NCBI GenBank assembly: GCA_937898545.1
Contig: CALEJV010000005.1
Location: forward strand, 199,447-263,446
Length of the DNA: 64,000 nucleotides
Direction: 5' to 3'
Origin: an uncultured Candidatus Saccharibacteria bacterium
GTDB lineage: Bacteria; Patescibacteriota; Saccharimonadia; Saccharimonadales; Saccharimonadaceae
Position numbers and translations under genes: made by a program
The notes under the pieces: model-generated
Database searches by the model: none
Told to the model about the DNA's origin: nothing
The model's input: only the letters and a program-made list of their open reading frames with translations
Shown here: positions 8,187-15,052 of the stretch, in pieces
Layout of the letters: each line of letters starts with the position of its first letter
Position numbering within the stretch: position 1 is the first letter of the stretch

Positions 8187-9764
8187 CTACGTACTATGTG
8201 ATTCAAGTATGACTCTCTGGTGCTTCTTTGAGGTATTAATTTTACCAGCCAGCAATAAACTCAGCTGCAAATCATCACCACAAATTTTCTCTAGATACTC
8301 CCATACTTCTTTCGACCCATTGTAATAGCAGAGATCCTTAAAGAGTGGCAGATCATCAGTACCCCGGTAGATACGCATTGTTGTGTTTGCTGCCCATTGC
8401 TTGGCTTTGTCAATCTGTGCTTGTGTTGGTGTTTGATCAGGCTTGAGGCTCTCGAGAAGTTTGAGACGCCACTTCACATCATAAGCACCTTTGAAATCCT
8501 TGTTGTCAAAATAGGCAAGCCCAGCAGTAATATAGTGATCTATACCAGCTTCTTGATATTCTCCTTCAAGGGCGTGTTCCATTGCTTTCCCAAGCCCTTC
8601 TTGTGTATCATTAAAACCAGCTAAGCCCTGTGCGAGCGGCTCAAGGTTTGTTGAACCACCAGTCATTCGCGTTAAGACATGCACGCCTATTTCGTGCACA
8701 ACTAGCCGTTTTACTTCATTAACAGACATAGCTTCTCGGTCTTGGGGTATTCTGATATGTCTCGTATCTGGATCAACATTGATCGATTTTGCCTCTGTTA
8801 CCTCAATTTTCCAACCCGTATCTTTCTCAGCACTTCTCGTCTCGGTATTATCCCAGTCTGTCGCAGCTTGTGCACCCTGTGTATCACCTGTCTGGCTACT
8901 TTCTTCAGTCTCTTTGGATGACGCAAGGAATTCCTCAGTCAAGATATTCCGAAAGATATCTTGAAGGTGTGTCGGCTGGATTTTTATAACCGTCTCATCG
9001 TGTGATTCTATTTGAAGCTCCGATTTATGCGCTTCTACATAGCTATCAACATGTCGAAGCATATTGTCATACAATCCATGAACAACTTCGTTCATCCATC
9101 TCATAGTCTCAGTAGATGGACGAAATCGATCTTGTGCACGTGTACCATCTATTACATTTTCTGGAAGAAGATTCCGAAGCTCCTGAAAGATTATCTCGGC
9201 GCTTTGACTGCGCTTTTTATGAAAGATGTTGGCAATTTTTTCGCCGAGTAATGACTCATATGTTGTTTTATCTGGCTCACCATAGAGCGTAATATTTGTC
9301 TCCATAAAACGCTGTGCTGCTACTTCTCTTGCTATTGGATTTGCTGCTGCTTTATAGTCCCTCATCGCTACTATCAAGTTCGCCTCTTGCTTGCGAGCCT
9401 CAATCGCCTGGAGATAGACTGTCCTCTCTGGCTCTGACATAGACTCGGCCATAGATATCAGCGTTTCTGTAGTATCTTGCATGATTGTATAATCTTCGTC
9501 GGAATACTCCGCAATGACTGGATACTCTTGTTGAAAGGATGTGGTAGTATCAGCAATAAGACTATCAATTGCCGCTTCTTTGCTTTCTTGATCGGGAACA
9601 AGTGATTCAATGACTTTCGGTGATCGCTCAACAAGCTCCTGGTACTTTCCTCGGAACACTTCAGGATCTATATCGACGGAGCTATTCTGGCTACGCCGAG
9701 CTTCTTTCGCCTGCATATCATAAGATGGAAGTGGTCTATCCTTGAGAGTACAGCTCGTCATCAT
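8187..9764 (-). CDS. DUF1704 (QEGLA/MATCAP-like) metallopeptidase
   Basis: A 525-residue protein whose C-terminal half carries the DUF1704 signature: a zinc-peptidase HEIGVH (HExxH) helix, then NLEPLAQGLAGFNDTQEGLGKAMEH split as GLAGF and TQEGL. The eukaryotic relative MATCAP is a tyrosine carboxypeptidase of tubulin, and bacterial members occur beside ATP-grasp ligases. The N-terminal 250 residues are charged and mostly helical, with no recognised domain. It is the first gene of the ligase/peptidase run; its promoter is just upstream and the transcript should begin within a few bases of the ATG. A role in trimming residues added by the neighbouring ligases is inference. Confidence 0.85.
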   Translation of the reverse strand: MMTSCTLKDRPLPSYDMQAKEARRSQNSSVDIDPEVFRGKYQELVERSPKVIESLVPDQESKEAAIDSLIADTTTSFQQEYPVIAEYSDEDYTIMQDTTETLISMAESMSEPERTVYLQAIEARKQEANLIVAMRDYKAAANPIAREVAAQRFMETNITLYGEPDKTTYESLLGEKIANIFHKKRSQSAEIIFQELRNLLPENVIDGTRAQDRFRPSTETMRWMNEVVHGLYDNMLRHVDSYVEAHKSELQIESHDETVIKIQPTHLQDIFRNILTEEFLASSKETEESSQTGDTQGAQAATDWDNTETRSAEKDTGWKIEVTEAKSINVDPDTRHIRIPQDREAMSVNEVKRLVVHEIGVHVLTRMTGGSTNLEPLAQGLAGFNDTQEGLGKAMEHALEGEYQEAGIDHYITAGLAYFDNKDFKGAYDVKWRLKLLESLKPDQTPTQAQIDKAKQWAANTTMRIYRGTDDLPLFKDLCYYNGSKEVWEYLEKICGDDLQLSLLLAGKINTSKKHQRVILESHST

Positions 9765-9773
9765 AGTGAGGCT

Positions 9774-9803
9774 ATTTTAACAATAAACCACCGTATAAAT
9801 CAA
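9774..9803 (-). promoter_or_regulatory. Promoter of the ligase/peptidase operon
   Basis: Minus strand: -35 TTGATT (9798-9803), 18-base spacer, -10 TAAAAT (9774-9779), nine bases before the ATG at 9764. No Shine-Dalgarno site, so the leader is at most a few bases. Confidence 0.55.
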
Positions 9804-9905
9804 GACTCTTTCTCTTATATTTGCAGAGCACTGTGAGCAAAGCCACGTTTCCGTTATCGAATTTCGAAATGATCTAGCAAAGTTACACCACCCAGCAAAC
9901 AGGTT

Positions 9906-9940
9906 AGAATCAAACTCCTCACCATAAAGAGTTTAATTCT
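9906..9940 (-). terminator. Imperfect hairpin after dnaJ
   Basis: AGAATCAAACTC (9906-9917) and GAGTTTAATTCT (9929-9940) form a 12-base stem with one mismatch, 20 bases past the dnaJ stop. The T-tract is weak, so termination is plausible but not certain. Confidence 0.4.
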
Positions 9941-9960
9941 ATACCAGTACCTACCTGGAG

Positions 9961-11079
9961 TTACAGCCCAAATATACCCTTCCGCCCTAATGTGTCATTA
10001 AACTCGCGGAGGATTTCCTTCTGGCGGCGGTTTAGTTTGGTTGGGGTGTCGACCACTACCGTAACGATATGAGGCCCACGCTTATCGCTTCGCATATGTG
10101 GCACGCCATGGCCAGATAGTTTGAAGTCTGTACCCGATTGCGTACCAGCTGGCACCTTCATCGTAATCGTCCCGTCGACTGTCTTGACGTCGAGTTCAGC
10201 ACCAAGCGCTGCATCTGCCATACCAATGTGCTCCTCACTCAGGATTACATCACCTTCGCGGCTAAACGTCTTGTGTGGATTGACCCGTACCTGTACATAA
10301 AGATCGCCCTTGCTGCCACCACCGACAGCTTCGCCACGACCACGGAGGCGAATTGTCGAGCCGTTATCGATACCAGCGGGGATCTTGACTGTAATCGTCT
10401 GCTCGCGGCGCTGCACACCACTCCCCTGGCAGACTGTACAAGCCTTCTCAGGAATCTGACCCCGGCCTTGACACGTCTCACACGTTACCGCCTGCTGAAT
10501 GGGGCCAAACATTGTATTCATTGTCCGTACGCGCTGGCCAGTGCCTTTACAATCTGGACAACTCTTAAGGCTTGAGCCGGGTTCGACGGTACTACCGTGA
10601 CAATGCTCGCATTCGTCATCAAGTGTTAATGCAAGAGCAACTTCTTTGCCAAAGATCGCTTCTTCAAATTCGAGCGTCACACTCGTCTCAACATCACGAC
10701 CGCGTGATGGGCCTTGGCTCGCCCCACCGCCAGCAGCGCCACCAAAGAACTGGCCAAAGATATCTCCCAGGCCACCATCACCAAAGTCGAAGTGGATATT
10801 CTGCCCTTGGCCAAAGTCGCCAAAACCAGCAAACGGGTTGCCACCGCCGCCACTAGTAGCGCCACCAACGCCGGCATGGCCAAATTGGTCATAGCGCTGG
10901 CGCTTTTGCTTGTCCTTCAGGACCTCATACGCTTCATTAATTTCTTTGAACTTCTCTTCATTCCCACCCGCTTTATCTGGGTGGTACTTCACTGCCAATT
11001 TGCGGAATGCCCGCTTGATGTCATCATCGCTGGCGCTTTTGGCAACACCAAGCACCTCATAATAATCTCGCTTCGCCAT
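9961..11079 (-). CDS. dnaJ: Chaperone DnaJ
   Basis: A 372-residue type I DnaJ (Hsp40), the co-chaperone that delivers substrates to DnaK and stimulates its ATPase. Domains in order: J-domain with the catalytic HPD (KYHPDKAGG, about 30-38), a Gly/Phe-rich linker (about 75-130), four zinc-finger CxxCxGxG repeats (CEHCHGS, CPDCKGTG, CETCQGRG, CTVCQGSG, about 150-215), and the substrate-binding C-terminal domain. The start is MAKRDYYEVLG at 11079; an upstream in-frame ATG at 11106 lies inside the operator and promoter. It is transcribed alone from a promoter overlapped by a CIRCE operator, without grpE, dnaK or hrcA beside it. Confidence 0.97.
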   Translation of the reverse strand: MAKRDYYEVLGVAKSASDDDIKRAFRKLAVKYHPDKAGGNEEKFKEINEAYEVLKDKQKRQRYDQFGHAGVGGATSGGGGNPFAGFGDFGQGQNIHFDFGDGGLGDIFGQFFGGAAGGGASQGPSRGRDVETSVTLEFEEAIFGKEVALALTLDDECEHCHGSTVEPGSSLKSCPDCKGTGQRVRTMNTMFGPIQQAVTCETCQGRGQIPEKACTVCQGSGVQRREQTITVKIPAGIDNGSTIRLRGRGEAVGGGSKGDLYVQVRVNPHKTFSREGDVILSEEHIGMADAALGAELDVKTVDGTITMKVPAGTQSGTDFKLSGHGVPHMRSDKRGPHIVTVVVDTPTKLNRRQKEILREFNDTLGRKGIFGL

Positions 11080-11088
11080 ATCTGTCTT

Positions 11089-11117
11089 AGTATAGCCAAT
11101 TAGCACTCTAATTGCAA
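11089..11117 (-). promoter_or_regulatory. dnaJ promoter
   Basis: Minus strand: -35 TTGCAA (11112-11117), 17-base spacer, -10 TATACT (11089-11094). The -35 lies in the spacer of the CIRCE element, and the ATG follows nine bases after the -10. Confidence 0.7.
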
Positions 11118-11126
11118 GAGTGCTAA
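11100..11126 (-). promoter_or_regulatory. CIRCE operator (HrcA binding site)
   Basis: A perfect inverted repeat TTAGCACTC - nine bases - GAGTGCTAA, identical to the consensus bound by the heat-shock repressor HrcA. It covers the -35 of dnaJ, so HrcA would block RNA polymerase. No hrcA gene is in the window. Confidence 0.95.
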
Positions 11127-11137
11127 CAGGTCATTCC

Positions 11138-11791
11138 TTATATTTCGGTGATGATCGATATGTAGTTGTGTTTCGTAACGATAAGGTGGTCGAGTAGCTG
11201 GATACCAAGCAGCTTACCCGCCTCGGCCAAACGCTGCGTTGTCTCTCGATCAGCCTGACTTGCGATAAGCTGCCCACTAGGATGATTATGCGCCACAATA
11301 ATCCCTGCTGCTCGGTCGGCAATTGCATCTGTAAAGACTTCTCGTGGGTGCACCAGGCTAGCAGTTAGTGTGCCAATGGTAATCGTGCGTTTAGCAATCA
11401 AGCGATGTGCTCCATCAAGCGTTAAACAGACAAAATGCTCTTGCCGTTTGTCGCGAATATCAGTGAGTTGCTCTGCTGCTTTGCTCGGCTCATCAATGAT
11501 AGGCTGGTCACTTTTGAGCAGATAGCGCCGTGCAAGCTCAAAATTCGCGAGAATCACTGTCACCTTAGCCGCACCAAGGCCAGTTATCTTAGAGAGCTCC
11601 TCATGAGTTAGGTCACCTCCATGTGTGCGCAAGGCTTTAAGCACACAGCGCGCAATTTTACCAACGTCAGCTTGTGCATTACCACTGCCGATAATTGCCA
11701 TAAGGAGCTCGAGGTCACTCAGGCGAGCTGCTCCATCTCGCGCAAGTTTCTCTCGCGGGCGGTCACTTGGTCGTCTGTCACGCATTCGCAT
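11138..11791 (-). CDS. radC: RadC/JAB-domain protein
   Basis: About 217 residues, the usual RadC size. An N-terminal helix-hairpin-helix region (KITGLGAAKVTVILANFEL, about 65-85) precedes a JAB/MPN metalloprotease-like domain with conserved EVF and the zinc ligand motif HNHPSG followed by a downstream Asp. Despite the historical name, a DNA-repair role is not established; family members occur with mobile elements and competence. Several clustered ATG codons (11800, 11797, 11791, 11785) follow GGGAG; 11791 has the best spacing (nine bases). It is transcribed toward dnaJ but separated from it by the CIRCE promoter. Confidence 0.9.
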   Translation of the reverse strand: MRMRDRRPSDRPREKLARDGAARLSDLELLMAIIGSGNAQADVGKIARCVLKALRTHGGDLTHEELSKITGLGAAKVTVILANFELARRYLLKSDQPIIDEPSKAAEQLTDIRDKRQEHFVCLTLDGAHRLIAKRTITIGTLTASLVHPREVFTDAIADRAAGIIVAHNHPSGQLIASQADRETTQRLAEAGKLLGIQLLDHLIVTKHNYISIITEI

Positions 11792-11946
11792 TGGCATCAT
11801 CTCCCTTCATGCTATATCTTTTATAGTATACCAGAACATTGTGCAAACACTAATTAGGTATTTTGGTTTTGTGACGCAAATGTAGCCCTCTACCCTCTCA
11901 ATATTAGGTTCACTGTAGATTCAGGCTTGATTTTACAATATCTGTT

Positions 11947-13290
11947 TTATAACCAAACCACTGCCTTGCCATCGAGTGTGTGCACCATATGGCCAGTTTT
12001 ATTATCGATAATGTGCGTTTTGGTGGAGCTATCAACAGTGCTTTTTTGCTCAATGGCGGTGTACTGATCGTTTGGTGATACAGTGATATTTGTTGTATAC
12101 GCTGGTGGTGTTGTCTGATGAATCACTCGTTTGACTGGGTAAGTGAGTATTGTTTGGCGCTGCAATATGTGCTGTTGATTAACACTCGTTATCTCCATAC
12201 TATAGCCACTGCGGGTGTGTAAGAATACAGCTAATGATATGACGTCGTTTCCTTGTTGGTGAGTAATGGGTGATTTTTTGCTATTTTCTAGGTTGAGTGC
12301 AAAATACCCATCCCCCGTTTTCATCATGATAATATTCTTGCCATCATATGATACATCACCAAGCACTGCTGCCTGGCCAAGCGGCTGCATAGCGTGCTTG
12401 CCAGTCGGATCGACAAGCAGTACGTCATCACCGCGAGTTCGCACCACAACTGCTGCACCACGCGATACTGGGCGCCAATCATACACTGGTAATGGCTGCG
12501 CGTTAAGGCCACGTATAGTGTGGTGGCGCTGCGCTGCAATATCATGCACAATGAGATTGGTGGTCCTTTCTTTGCTGCCTGCCTTTGCAAAGAGATACCC
12601 CACCGTTCCATTATCCATCGCTCGCAGGCGAGACACCGTACCCTTACCAGGCAACGGTAATGGCGATACCGTACCAGTCTCTATATCAACCTGATGCAAT
12701 TCACTGGTTTTCGCATCATTTATTGTATGGACAACGATACGAGAGCCCACCACTGCATAGTCGATAATTCGCGTCGCTTGGTAAAGTGTCTTCTCATGCT
12801 TTGTTGCCAGATTCATCTGCACGATAGCATCCGTCGCTTGTGCGACGTAGAATTCTGTTTTTGTCTCTGTGAGATCGCGGTGCTTGAGATAATAGAGCTG
12901 TGCTGGTGGCGTATTAAAGTGATGATTGACTGCTGCGAGCTGCTGCGTATAGGCGCTGACTACCTGATCGATCGCCACGTGATACTGCGAGTTACTTCGC
13001 AAACGATGTCGGAACTGAATCGTCACAGTTGCGTTGTTTGTTGTAACAGTAAAGTCTGCGCGCGGCGAGATTCGTATTGCACGAGCTTCAACCGGCTTGA
13101 CTGGCTGATTAAACTGCAATTGCACTGTCTGGTAGCCTGTATTCGGATCGTCTGCCAGCACTGCATGACGCAAGCGTGGGCCCTGTTGATAGCTCAGTAC
13201 CGTGAACACACTCAGTGTAATTAATAATCCAATCGCAACAAGCAAAAATCGCCATCGCTGACGCACCCACCGCCAGTTTTTAGTATTCAT
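11947..13290 (-). CDS. Membrane-anchored propeller-like protein, unknown function
   Basis: About 447 residues. A basic N-terminus (RWVRQRWR) and one transmembrane helix (about 17-36) anchor a long extracytoplasmic domain. Residues about 45-125 look like an Ig-like domain (LQFNQPVKPVEARAIRISP) and the rest has a repeated beta-strand pattern typical of WD40/TolB-like propellers (DIETGTVSPLPLPG, VSYDGKNIIMM, VSPNDQYTAIEQK, IDNKTGHMVHTLDG). The start at 13290 is chosen for AAGGAG upstream; the ATG overlaps the end of the preceding YcgQ-like gene by 11 bases, implying translational coupling. It is the last gene of a three-gene unit with the permease. Function is unknown; sensing or binding outside the membrane is inference. 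Confidence 0.7.
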   Translation of the reverse strand: MNTKNWRWVRQRWRFLLVAIGLLITLSVFTVLSYQQGPRLRHAVLADDPNTGYQTVQLQFNQPVKPVEARAIRISPRADFTVTTNNATVTIQFRHRLRSNSQYHVAIDQVVSAYTQQLAAVNHHFNTPPAQLYYLKHRDLTETKTEFYVAQATDAIVQMNLATKHEKTLYQATRIIDYAVVGSRIVVHTINDAKTSELHQVDIETGTVSPLPLPGKGTVSRLRAMDNGTVGYLFAKAGSKERTTNLIVHDIAAQRHHTIRGLNAQPLPVYDWRPVSRGAAVVVRTRGDDVLLVDPTGKHAMQPLGQAAVLGDVSYDGKNIIMMKTGDGYFALNLENSKKSPITHQQGNDVISLAVFLHTRSGYSMEITSVNQQHILQRQTILTYPVKRVIHQTTPPAYTTNITVSPNDQYTAIEQKSTVDSSTKTHIIDNKTGHMVHTLDGKAVVWL

Positions 13291-14032
13291 AGGGCTCCTT
13301 TGGTTGGGTGGTTGACGTAACCGAACGCGGCATGATGACAATCGGCTGCTGACGATGTTGCTGTGGATGCGCGGCAAAGTCACCCGTCACCGTTACCCAA
13401 CTATTGGGCTGGTAGCGCTCACGCCACCCAGGTGCATAGACTGGCACGCCAACCGCCTGTGCATCGACCGCACAACACGTCACGACAAACCGAGATACAT
13501 AAAAAATCTGCGAATCCGCTGTATCTGGCGTGACGAACCCCGTCAAATTGACCGTCTTGCCTCGATAAAACCCACTGTCATGCGTTTGCGCGAGTAACCC
13601 TGCCCATTCTTTAATCGTGAGGTGCGAATAATCTCGCTGAGCAAAGATAGATGCTTGCGATAGCTTGTCTGTAGATAGCCGAGTTACCGCCCCTTTATTG
13701 ATACCACGCTGCGTGGCAGTTGTTGTCGTTAGTGCCGTTGGTGGGACGAGCAGTGCCATACTTGCGACCACGCATATCATCACATAGGCAGCAACACGAC
13801 GCCACCAAGCGAAGTGTGTATGCTGGTGGGCGCGTGATTGCGTAATAACACTCGCACTCGCCATCACAAGAGCCACCACTGCCATACTAGTCGTAAAGAC
13901 GACATACCGCTGATGAATATAGAGCGTCAAACGACCAGTCGCAGCTAGCCACAGCGTCGCCACGGCAATGATAAAAAGGAGTAGTATACCTTGTTGCTGT
14001 GCGACTCGGGACAAGACCAGCCTAAAACGCAT
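13280..14032 (-). CDS. TIGR03943/DUF1980 (YcgQ-like) membrane protein
   Basis: A 250-residue protein with about four N-terminal hydrophobic segments (residues 15-115) and a C-terminal extracytoplasmic domain with conserved FYRGKTVNLTGFV, FYVSRFVVTCCAVDA and WVTVTGDF motifs. This is the signature of the YcgQ/TIGR03943 family, which almost always pairs with a DUF318 permease, as here: it overlaps the permease stop by 11 bases. The paired cysteines in TCCAVDA may bind metal. In Bacillus the homologous pair belongs to a zinc-responsive gene cluster, which suggests but does not prove a metal-related role. Confidence 0.85.
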   Translation of the reverse strand: MRFRLVLSRVAQQQGILLLFIIAVATLWLAATGRLTLYIHQRYVVFTTSMAVVALVMASASVITQSRAHQHTHFAWWRRVAAYVMICVVASMALLVPPTALTTTTATQRGINKGAVTRLSTDKLSQASIFAQRDYSHLTIKEWAGLLAQTHDSGFYRGKTVNLTGFVTPDTADSQIFYVSRFVVTCCAVDAQAVGVPVYAPGWRERYQPNSWVTVTGDFAAHPQQHRQQPIVIMPRSVTSTTQPKEPYEY

Positions 14033-15014
14033 AATTCACCACCAATCCCAATGTTATCGATGTCAGTCCAACGAGTGCACTCACCTGAAACAGCACACTT
14101 GGCCGATATGTCGTGCGCAGCAAGCTCAGCATCTTGATATCGATCATTGGGCCAAAGGTCAAGAAACTCACAAGTGCCCCGGTCATAAAGGTCTGGCGAA
14201 ATGCCAAAGCAAAGAACGCATCAACATTAGAGCAAATTGAAACAATAAACGCCAGTGCCACCATTGCAATCACCGACCATACTGGCTGACTCCCCAGTGA
14301 CACTAATACCTCGCGCGACACCAGCACTTGCACAAGACCCGCTAACCCTGCGCCAACTACCAAGGCCGGCAGCATCGCCTGCACCTCACGTCGAAATATC
14401 GCAAGGCTTGCTACTCGCTTGCTCTGCTGCACATGATCTGCTTGGCACGAAGCAACAAACGTATTGGTCAATAACTCCTCCGCCGGGCGGCGCGCATAGA
14501 CCCAGCCAACAAGATTAGCAATAGCGAAGCCACCAAATACTCGCGCCCAGAGAATGGTCATATCGCCAGCGAATGCTTGCTGCGTTGTGATGATTGTCAC
14601 TGGGTTGAGGATTGGTGCAGCAAGCAAAAACACGAGAGATTCACTAGGTGTAAGCCCTTTTGCTAACAGGCCGCGAGCTAAGGGGACATTACCACACTCA
14701 CAGACTGGTAGCGCAATACCAAGGAGCGACAAACAAGCTCGGCGCAATAATGGTTGCTGCGGCAGATAGGTAAGCAAGCGCTCGGCCGGCAGCCACACCT
14801 GTACTATAATTGCAATACAGATCCCCAGCATGACGAATGGCAGTGCCTCGATCATCACACTCAAACTCAGCGTTATCCAGTCTTGCAATCGATCAGGTAG
14901 CGACCACTGCCCTGTTTGTGCCGACATAAGGCGAAGTGCAGCCATCCCAACGAGCACCCCAGCCACTACCGCGACGCGACGCCACCGCTTCGCCAACCAA
15001 CGAATCATTTTCAT
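14022..15014 (-). CDS. DUF318 (YraQ/YcgR) family permease
   Basis: A 330-residue integral membrane protein with about eight helices. It has the family signature PVCECGNVPLARGLL and LAAPILNPVTI in the first half and a second related half with SNVDAFFALAF and FGPMIDIKM. These permeases are poorly characterised; partners suggest metal or other small-solute transport. The start is the ATG at 15014, six bases after a TATAAT with no Shine-Dalgarno, so a leaderless message is predicted. It heads the unit permease - YcgQ-like - propeller-like protein, each overlapping the next. Confidence 0.88.
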   Translation of the reverse strand: MKMIRWLAKRWRRVAVVAGVLVGMAALRLMSAQTGQWSLPDRLQDWITLSLSVMIEALPFVMLGICIAIIVQVWLPAERLLTYLPQQPLLRRACLSLLGIALPVCECGNVPLARGLLAKGLTPSESLVFLLAAPILNPVTIITTQQAFAGDMTILWARVFGGFAIANLVGWVYARRPAEELLTNTFVASCQADHVQQSKRVASLAIFRREVQAMLPALVVGAGLAGLVQVLVSREVLVSLGSQPVWSVIAMVALAFIVSICSNVDAFFALAFRQTFMTGALVSFLTFGPMIDIKMLSLLRTTYRPSVLFQVSALVGLTSITLGLVVNYAF

Positions 15015-15020
15015 GCTTCT

Positions 15021-15026
15021 ATTATA
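15021..15026 (-). promoter_or_regulatory. -10 box, leaderless start of DUF318 permease
   Basis: TATAAT on the minus strand with exactly six bases before ATG, in the 38-base gap after the RNA-repair gene. Confidence 0.6.
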
Positions 15027-15052
15027 CCGCGAAGGGTAAGGTAGTAATACGG

